Below are positions 56,052-64,000 of a DNA stretch of 64,000 nt, piece by piece (the stretch's first letter is position 1; each line of letters opens with the position of its first letter). The stretch comes from Prosopocoilus inquinatus (lineage: Eukaryota; Arthropoda; Insecta; Coleoptera; Lucanidae). Under the pieces are notes generated by a model. It saw only the letters and a program-made list of their open reading frames with translations, searched no databases and was not told the DNA's origin. Made by a program: the position numbers and the translations under genes. The stretch covers positions 51,566,707-51,630,706 of the forward strand of contig CM069874.1 in NCBI GenBank assembly GCA_036172665.1, in the 5' to 3' direction.

Positions 56052-56658
56052 TACTGGGTGTCTCACAACGTACGGAGGAGATTGAAAGGGCAGCTGTAGG
56101 ACATCAAAATAAAGCTTTTTTCTTTATTCGCCTTTGACCAAAACCCAATAATAAAAAAGTGACAGCAGTTTAACTTTCTTAATTTCTTCTTTAATTTACA
56201 CCTATAGCTTCTTAATTAATCAAAATTATTTCACAAAATGCAACTTTATTATTAAATAAACTCTAAATTTATCAAAATCACTAATCATAAAATGTCTATG
56301 TTAATCTGTCTCCTAGTTTTGTTTTTCATTAGTAGGCGGTGCACAACGAGATGAAAGTCCGTTTTTGAGCATTAAAAGAAAAAATGAAACAGCCGTTACT
56401 TTAACGTGACTACATTTTTTAAAATAGTTGTATATTGTAAAGCAATGTTCAGTTAACTCATAAATGCCTCAAATTTGAATCTAAAACCTAAAATATTACT
56501 ACAGGGAGTAAATTTTGCTTGTTAATTAATTTCACTTTGGGCCCCTGTAACTTTTTAGTTACTGATTTTTTTCCAAAAATTTATTAAGAAAAAATCTTTA
56601 GTTTGATCTCCCCTAGCTACCCTTTTAATCTCCTCCGTAGGTTATGAGACACCCAGTA
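56052..56658. mobile_element. DNA element with ACTGGGTGTCTCA ends
   Basis: Ends TACTGGGTGTCTCACAACG (56052) and complement TATGAGACACCCAGTA (to 56658), with arms continuing through GGAGGAGATTGAAAGGG / CCTTTTAATCTCCTCC. TA lies at 56050-56051 and 56659-56660. No coding. A truncated copy in reverse orientation is at 21917-22423. Confidence 0.75.
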
Positions 56659-56792
56659 TAACAAACTTAAGAAAAACTCACAAAAAGAACTTAATTAACA
56701 TAAATTTATAACAAGCTTAATAGACCTTACATTTTTGCATAATGTATCAAAAAGAAAATGAAATTCCAAAATAATGTATTTTCTACTGTTAA

Positions 56793-56934
56793 GGATCCAG
56801 CACACTGACGTGGAAATGTGGGAACGGGACCGTTACAGTAGGGTATGGACAAGCGGAACACGCGTTAATGTGCGCTCATATATTCAGTATACATTACCGC
56901 AACGCTCCCATTCCCGAATCAATGTGTTGGATGG
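56793..56934. mobile_element. 142-bp MITE with TTAA flanks (piggyBac-like)
   Basis: TTAA at 56789-56792 and 56935-56938. The ends GGATCCAGCACACTGA and TCAATGTGTTGGATGG pair imperfectly, and GAAATGTGGGAACGG pairs with GCTCCCATTCCCG. The TTAA target suggests piggyBac mobilisation. Confidence 0.65.
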
Positions 56935-56978
56935 TTAATAAACAAGAGATTGACGCGTGTTAATATAAAGTTTGCATT

Positions 56979-57390
56979 TTAGCATAAATAAATGTAATTG
57001 TTAATAGTACAGCATTTAATAAAAATAACATATTTTTTATTGTGAAATAATGAATATAATAAAGGCTTATGACATTGGAGTTCAGATTGTAAAATACATC
57101 GTTTGATGTTCGTTTCTTTTATTTCGTAAGCATATAATTGAGAATTAAAATTCACAGTTTCTACCGTTTTATATGTAAAACAAACTTCCGTTTTATTATT
57201 TAGCAAAATATGATCTATAATTCCAAAAACTGGTTTATTGATAAATAGTTCATCGTTTAACGTATATGTGTTATATTTATTAATTAATATTATGTCAGAC
57301 AACTTCCAAGATGTTCCATGAAGGATGATTTTATTAGTGATCGAAATATTTGTTTTAAATGAAGCAAATTTTTCTTTTGCAGAGCAGATA
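56979..57390 (-). pseudogene. C-terminal protein relic of the CMC-like element
   Basis: The minus strand reads SFKTNISITNKIILHGTSWK, then INKPVFGIIDHILLNN, VCFTYKTVETVNF, LYAYEIKET and a tail to the stop at 56979. The pattern PVFG-I--I ... VYF-like ... T--F-----AYE/V resembles the conserved C-terminal module of uncharacterised proteins of EnSpm/CMC-type elements in animals. This is recalled from family knowledge, not tested. The frame is open up to the edge of the tandem array, which may have replaced the upstream coding sequence. Confidence 0.45.
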
Positions 57391-59162
57391 TGTTTCGTTT
57401 TAAATTGAAAACTTCCGCGAATACTTCGTGTGTTCTTTAAAAAGAAATCACAATTTCGATTTTCTTCTGCGTTTCCTTTGTTTTCTCATACATTTCCGAT
57501 CACCGCATGTAGTCTATACCATATGTTTCGTTTTAAATTGAAAACTTCCGCGAATACTTCGTGTGTTCTTTAAAAAGAAATCACAATTTCGATTTTCTTC
57601 TGTATTTCCTTTGTTTTCTCATACATTTCCGATCACCGCATGTAGTCTATACCATATGTTTCGTTTTAAATTGAAAACATCCGCGAATACTTCGTGTGTT
57701 CTTTAAAAAGAAATCACAATTTCGATTTTCTTCTGTGTTTCCTTTGTTTTCTCATACATTTCCGATCACTGCATGTAATATATACCATATGTTTCGTTTT
57801 AAATTGAAAACATCCGCGAATACTTCGTGTGTTCTTTAAAAAGAAATCACAATTTCGATTTTCTTCTGTGTTTCCTTTGTTTTCTCATACATTTCCGATC
57901 ACTGCATGTAATATATACCATATGTTTCGTTTTAAATTGAAAACATCCGCGAATACTTCGTGTGTTCTTTAAAAAGAAATCACAATTTCGATTTTCTTCT
58001 GTGTTTCCTTTGTTTTCTCATACATTTCCGATCACTGCATGTAATATATACCATATGTTTCGTTTTAAATTGAAAACATCCGCGAATACTTCGTGTGTTC
58101 TTTAAAAAGAAATCACAATTTCGATTTTCTTCTGTGTTTCCTTTGTTTTCTCATACATTTCCGATCACCGCATGTAGTCTATACCATATGTTTCGTTTTA
58201 AATTGAAAACTTCCGCGAATTCTTTGTGTGATCTTTAAAAAGAAATCACAATTTCGATTTTCTTCTGTGTTTCCTTTGTTTTCTCATACATTTCCGATCA
58301 ACGCATGTAGTCTATACCATATGTTTCGTTTTAAATTGAAAACATCCGCGAATTCTTTGTGTGATCTTTAAAAAGAAATCACAATTTCGATTTTCTTCTG
58401 TGTTTCCTTTGTTTTCTCATACATTTCCGATCACCGCATGTAGTCTATACCATATGTTTCGTTTTAAATTGAAAACATCCGCGAATACTTCGTGTGTTCT
58501 TTAAAAAGAAATCACAATTTCGATTCTCTTCTGTGTTTCCTTTGTTTTCTCATACATTTCCGATCACCGCATGTAGTCTATACCATATGTTTCGTTTTAA
58601 ATTGAAAACATCCGCGAATACTTCGTGTGTTCTTTAAAAAGAAATCACAATTTCGATTCTCTTCTGTGTTTCCTTTGTTTTCTCATACATTTCCGATCAC
58701 CGCATGTAGTCTATACCATATGTTTCGTTTTAAATTGAAAACATCCGCGAATACTTCGTGTGTTCTTTAAAAAGAAATCACAATTTCGATTCTCTTCTGT
58801 GTTTCCTTTGTTTTCTCATACATTTCCGATCACCGCATGTAGTATATACCATATGTTTCGTTTTAAATTGAAAACATCCGCGAATACTTCGTGTGTTCTT
58901 TAAAAAGAAATCACAATTTCGATTCTCTTCTGTGTTTCCTTTGTTTTCTCATACATTTCCGATCACCGCATGTAGTCTATACCATATGTTTCGTTTTAAA
59001 TTGAAAACATCCGCGAATACTTCGTGTGTTCTTTAAAAAGAAATCACAATTTCGATTCTCTTCTGTGTTTCCTTTGTTTTCTCATACATTTCCGATCACC
59101 GCATGTAGTATATACCATATGTTTCGTTTTAAATTGAAAACTTTCGCGAATACTTCGTGTGC
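57391..59162. repeat. Tandem array of a 133-bp unit, 13 full copies plus a partial
   Basis: The landmark TGTTTCGTTTTAAATTG recurs every 133 bp from 57391 to 59120, which is 13 periods with no length change. Copies differ by a few substitutions. The first eight read GATTTTCTTCTG and the last five GATTCTCTTCTG. Two adjacent copies (near 58210 and 58350) share TTCTTTGTGTGATC in place of TACTTCGTGTGTTC. A 43-bp partial copy ends the array. It lies inside the 6.18-kb DNA element. Confidence 0.97.
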
Positions 59163-60737
59163 CCCTTGTTTCAATTACATGAACCTTCAAGATGATAAAG
59201 CGAACGCTTTTGTTTTGCGCCTTTTATTTTATAATACACCCTGCTTTTTCAAGCTTCTATGAAACAATCTGTACAATAAGAATCACTTACAGAACTTCTG
59301 TTGCGATTTTGCAGTGTTTAACCAACGATATCATCTTACATGTATAATTATATCGTACGCATGTATAGTCTACTTATGTACTTAATAAATCCGACTATTG
59401 TAGCGGCTCGAAGAAAAAAAATATTAATAAATAAATGGATAACATGCACAGGCGCCGACAAGCCGTGGGAACTAATTGTCTGCAAATTCATTATTACATG
59501 CTCCCATTAATTTATTCGTTTTATCACGTTCGTACCTCATATTTATCGCGCGATTTGCATCTTAATGAAGGCAAAAAAAAATTAATTGTAATTGATCCGG
59601 GAAAGTTTGCAGTGCTTTATGTTTGCACCTACAAAATGTATGTACACGAAGCTCAAAAAAAGGCCGTACCTACTGATTGTTGAACAATAAATTAGGAGGT
59701 ACGGGAATTTTTCTTATTTAATTTTCAATTTCTCGTCATTTTTCAACGCCGCCTTTAAAAGTCGTCAATTGACAATTAACAATGAAATGATCATATACAG
59801 GATTAAGTCTAATAAATTGGTGGTAAGTGACAGGGCCCCCGCGAGGCCAAAAGCCGCCCGCTTGCCGCTTCATATTTCGGCGTCCTCTGACAGATGAGTT
59901 GGAGTATGCAAAAACAGTCAATTATTAAAATGATCAAAAAAAAAAATAAAATAAAAGAAATAGAAAATGGAAAAAATTTAAGAAACAGGAAAATAAATAG
60001 TCAATAATCAAAAAAATTAAAAGAAATAATAAATTAGAAAAAAAAAATTTAATTTTCAATATTACGGAAATTTTTTCAAAGTTTTTCAACTTTTTTAAAA
60101 CATTTTTCCTTAACATTTCTTCAAGTTCCTAGCTGCCGTGAGCCCCCAAATGAGTTCGGGCATGCAAAAACGGTCAATTATAAAAAATATCCAAAAAAGT
60201 AGAAGTAAAAAAATGGAAAAAAATTAAAAAAATAGGGTTTTTCAACTTTTTTAAAACATTTTCCTTCACCCTTTTAAAACATTTTCCTTCAGATGCAAAT
60301 CGTAAAAAACGTTGACTGTTTATAAAAAAAATCCGAACACTAACGAAGGAGTCGCGCCTGCATTTAGCGAAAAGCTTCTTTATTAAAGTTGTATTAGCTA
60401 CAAAAGAATTTGCATTTTGCTAATATAAGAGAAAAATTATGTACTTGTGCACATAATACTTAATGTTTTTAATATTACTTATTATATCGGGAGTATTTTC
60501 TGTAAAATAACTATCTATTTATTTTAATGCATATTGTTCCTAGTGTAAACGTTTATTTGTTACAATGGAAACTTTGCTGTAGGTAAACAAATTAGTATAT
60601 AAACGATAAAGACTCCAACCAAATTTAGGCATTTATCTGTGCAGGATACACAATTAATTGTCTGCAGTTTACTAGTAATTTATCTATTAACAAACTGAGA
60701 CGAAATGAACAGATCATTTGGTTCATTTTTCTCAGTG
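59163..60737. other. Right part of the CMC-like element, no coding
   Basis: Contains a direct repeat near 59895 and 60152 (ATGAGTT then GCATGCAAAAAC / GTATGCAAAAAC and GTCAATTAT). It also has several copies of AACTTTTTTAAAACATTTT near 60090-60290. A-rich. No transposase motif. Confidence 0.45.
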
Positions 60738-60739
60738 TA

Positions 60740-61475
60740 CTTATCATGAGAGAGATAGCAAATAGAACAGTTATTGAAGAGGAAGTGGTGTTGAAGTATA
60801 TTATTAGATGGATCACCAGATAAAACTGCCGACAAAATTGTACTTTATCGAGCCAGCAATTTTAACGAAATCAAAGAGAAAATAAAGATGTATCCGTTAA
60901 TTAAATCGAAATCATCAAATCAAGAAGTTGAACCAGGCAGAAATGAATTTGAGTTTAACAACCGTCGTAAGACAGAGAAACAAGAAAAAACTGCAAGAAA
61001 CGAAGAGCCAGCCAGTCAAGTGCTTTAATTCTGGTGAAAAGAGACACCGAGCAAAGGAATGTCCTTATAAATTAAGAGGACAGAAATGTTTCAAATATAA
61101 CCATTTTGGTCATATCGCGTCATCTTGTATCTTTAAAGTAAATCGACCAAGAGAACAACAGATAAATACCATAAGTGTTAAGTCTGTTAATCATATTAAG
61201 ATATTTCTTAAGAAGTAAGTAATATTAGCTTTAGTAGATACAGGAGCAGATGTGTAAGATATTTACGAGAAATTAGGTTCGCCTTGCTCACAGCTCCAAG
61301 AATTTGTTTATCGGGAATCGGAAAAAATAATGCAGAAACTATTAGCTCATTCACATCTGTTAAGATAAATAATGATGATTTTAATATCAAATTTCACGTA
61401 GTTCCGACCTCTTTGTTGAAGATGCAAGCAGTGATTGGTAACGATGTTCTTAGTTACGTAAATATTCAGCGCTAA
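60740..61475 (+). pseudogene. Ty3/gypsy relic, second part: Gag end, zinc knuckles and protease
   Basis: Gag resumes at 60740. Two CCHC-type knuckles are near 61018-61130: CFNSGEKRHRAKEC (second Cys replaced by Ser) and CFKYNHFGHIASSC (second Cys replaced by Tyr). The protease follows in shifted frames: LALVDTGADV (catalytic DTG, about 61225) and VIGNDVL near 61430. Stops and frameshifts are present. RT, integrase and the 3' LTR are not found before the sequence becomes unrecognisable. The order Gag, knuckles, protease is that of gypsy. Confidence 0.8.
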
Positions 61476-64000
61476 TTATGAATAAAATACGTCTACGTTT
61501 TAGCTCTTTAATTCAATGGAAGAGCTGTAGATTTCGATTTAGGGCTGTAGTTGTAAGTTTGTAAGAGATCTATCGAAATTGGTATACTCCATTTAAAAAA
61601 TTATAAGTTTGGTAGATAATTCACTTATGGAATATGCTGTACATGTGAAAATAATTTTCTGATATAGAGCTAATTACAGACAATAACTTTTGTATAAGAC
61701 ATTTTCTTTTATAATTAATAGTTAAGATGCTGTTGAAGAAATCAATACTAATGACACACCCTGTATATTCTAGTGATACTATTCTATTTTCAATTACTGC
61801 AACTATTTATAATATGTATATTTCCAAGACTAAAAAATAAGAGAAAGAAAAATTATGATTTTTGTCCATTTACGCATCATTCGACGCACTGTGCGTCATT
61901 GTAAAACTGGGCCTTAATGTAATAAGTGGCTTGGGGTAAGGTTGGTAGAGCTGGACTGTGTATTAGAAGGTTGCCTTGATCAACGGAGGGGACAGTGGGC
62001 GCGTATCTCTTTACGTCACGTCACGTGATCAATTCCATTGGGCATATTAACGAGATTTTTGCGTTATTTGATCATTATGGCCATAGAATTGATTCCATTT
62101 GTAGTGATTTAGATGAAGCTTTAGGAAACAGATTAAAACTGAGCCTATTTACTACACTGTGACGGATAGAAGTTTCGTGTGACGTCATGAGTTACTTTTG
62201 CGGGGAGGAAATTTCAAACTGCATGTTAAATGGGATCGAGGTAACCTCCTAGATGCAATATCAGTTTTATCAATCTTGACTTGGGGGAGATATGTGGGAT
62301 AGTGGGCTTAGTTAAGAAAGATGCATGTTAATTGATGTTAATTATGATTGACGTTATCATTACTGAACATTAACTTGTACTTTTGAAAGGTAATAAATTT
62401 AGAATGAACTGTTTCTAAAGTATTAACTTTAAACCTTTACAAAATTGGTAACCAAGCAGATAACTTTGTCAATTTTAAAAAGTGAATTTGGACCCCTCAC
62501 GCTTATTTAGTGTTTTTCATTCTAATAAGAATGTTCAAAATTACGTTTTCCTAATGATAAATGAGTTTATTTTTTTAAAGACTAATTAGCATAGTCCAGC
62601 ATTGGCATGGCGTAGGTAGGGGGGTATCCCGAACAACGATTACTACACATCCCATCAGAATCTAAGTGCATGGCGCTGAATCACGTTGAGTGGGAGGCAG
62701 TAACGCGTTCTTGAATTATTTGTGAGAGATTGTGCTAATTAGTTATTAAAATTCTCCTCTTTTTACAAACTTCTACTACTGCTACTCGAAATTGACGTAA
62801 TTAATTTTATAATTTTATTCTAAATGCTTTTCTCAATGAACAATTCTGAAGATAAACTTATTACAGGTGTCGAAAGTATATAAAACATTTTTCCTCGTTA
62901 ATACCGAATTCGTAGACATGACAATAAACGAAATGATGAACCCGATGAACCCGTTTTCAACAAACGTCCGAATCGAAACTTATTCTTCGGCAGGTTTTAT
63001 ATAATAGTAAGACGCAAGTTGGTCACGTCTTCGTCCTCAAAAAAACTTCCATTTCGGTATGATTGTTGAAATTTGTGTGACTCGATCGAAGGCCGGCTCG
63101 CTTTTTCACCGGCTCCTCGTTCTATTTTCGTCGTAATGGGCCGGCTTTATGAAATATTAAAACGGCGAGAGGCGTCTAAAAAGAAATGCCATCGAGTGTT
63201 CTACAATATTTTGCTCGACATCGAATTGAATTTTATGACGGTCGTAGCTCATCTTAAAAAAAGGTGTTATATCTCGCCTTAAACGGACGGTACACGGGTA
63301 GTTCTTTGCGCAATTATCGGCCGCGATTGTGAGAAACTGTTTTACAAGTGCTCGACATAAAATTTCTGGTTTTTTGCCGGCCATCACGAGAACATACAGG
63401 TGCTGACTTACAAGATTAATTTACAAGTTTTTGTATCCAAGGTATTGCGTGATTTTTCTCGCGGTTCTCACCGTTCACTTGAGAGAAAAACCACTTGCTA
63501 AAAGTCTTTCGATTTTACGAAATTTACTTCGACGTGCAATTAGGAGTTGGAATTTGAGTTGCTTTTACCAAAACAGGTGAACTTTTTTAAGAGCTTGAAA
63601 ACGCAAGAAAATGTCTGAAGCAAAATGGAGGAAAGATTCAATGTCTTATATTATGGAAGTGTCGTGACCTTACTCTTTCTCTCTTATCGAATAAAAGGAA
63701 ATCACGTTGTTCTTGTCTGGCACTTTCCGTTAAAACAGTTCAACAGAAAATAAATAACAGTTAAATTTATAATTTGGAAATGTTACTTAACGTAAGCATT
63801 AATAAATTAGCCGAGGTTTAAATTTTTTAAGTTAAAATGCCTCCTCTAAGGACGACGTATCAAAACTGTCAGCGTCTCGTTGAAACATAATTAATAAGCG
63901 AACGCGTTAATTATTTTGAATGAAATACGATTTGCTGGTGCAGCTTAGCAAGTAAGTTCAACAACTTGAATTTAAATTGTCAGCATGAATCCCCTCATTT
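61476..64000. other. No gene recognised
   Basis: A hairpin GACGCAC-T-GTGCGTC lies near 61873. 63060-63400 is GC-richer with overlapping short frames. 63930-63995 (TGCTGGTGCAGC, CAAGTAAGTTCAA, TTGTCAGCATG) repeats a segment at 28650-28715. No coding domain is supported. Confidence 0.35.

Larger units (their letters stand above)
54560..60737. mobile_element. 6.18-kb DNA element inserted in gypsy gag, CACTG ends, TA target
   Basis: Perfect 14-bp inverted ends CACTGAGAAAAATG (54560) and CATTTTTCTCAGTG (to 60737), with TA at 54558-54559 and 60738-60739. Gag coding stops and resumes exactly at these borders, which proves the insertion. The termini begin CAC, and a minus-strand protein relic at 56979-57390 fits CACTA/Mirage/Chapaev (CMC)-type elements. 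No catalytic core is seen, so this copy is non-autonomous. It carries a 133-bp tandem array, a long palindrome and two smaller MITE-like insertions. Confidence 0.8.

Noticed and set aside
57391..59162. CRISPR array
   Set aside because: The units are 133-bp head-to-tail copies without unique spacers, in a eukaryotic transposon context.

Overview
This window looks like a mobile-element-rich, intergenic or intronic stretch of an arthropod genome, most likely an insect. It is AT-rich. I recognise no host gene, rRNA or tRNA. Every protein-coding stretch I can assign belongs to a transposable element. The insect reading rests on the element mix: Penelope-like elements with GIY-YIG endonuclease, mariner and Tc1 elements, hAT with a BED finger, Ty1/copia, Ty3/gypsy, a Jockey-like LINE, and MITEs with TA, TAA/TTA or TTAA flanks.

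Layout. 1-5.6 kb: two decayed LINEs, each split by a copy of a small foldback family flanked by 10-13 bp duplications; a third copy lies between them. 6-8.5 kb: a mariner-like element and two MITEs. 11.6-16.6 kb: a copia relic and several inverted-repeat elements, one with arms of about 500 bp. 16.6-19.9 kb: a Penelope-like element (PLE1) split by a mariner with an uninterrupted transposase frame. 20-27 kb: inverted-repeat elements, a tandem repeat of about 520 bp and a hAT with its intron. 28-44 kb: mostly unassigned sequence with MITEs, a duplicated 1.3-kb block and a non-autonomous hAT. 44.8-52.5 kb: a nearly complete Penelope-like element (PLE2), a Tc1 relic, a 5'-truncated Penelope-like element (PLE3) and a second, broken mariner. 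53.6-61.5 kb: a gypsy gag-protease relic cut by a 6.18-kb DNA element that carries a 13-copy 133-bp array.

How the parts work together. The most interesting system is a family of short retroelement-like repeats with a 312-bp monomer (copies at 341-486, 2986-3512 and 4196-5014). The two larger copies contain a 65-nt segment that folds on paper as a type I hammerhead ribozyme, with core, stem I with internal loop, stem II, a palindromic stem III and a GUC cleavage triplet. The three complete hammerheads are identical. All three insertions share the same pair of ends and are inverted (foldback). This matches retrozymes, the non-autonomous hammerhead retroelements thought to depend on Penelope-like enzymes. 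The window also holds three Penelope-like elements, and each has its own hammerhead-like motif in its terminal region. A trans-mobilisation relationship is inference, not shown by the sequence.
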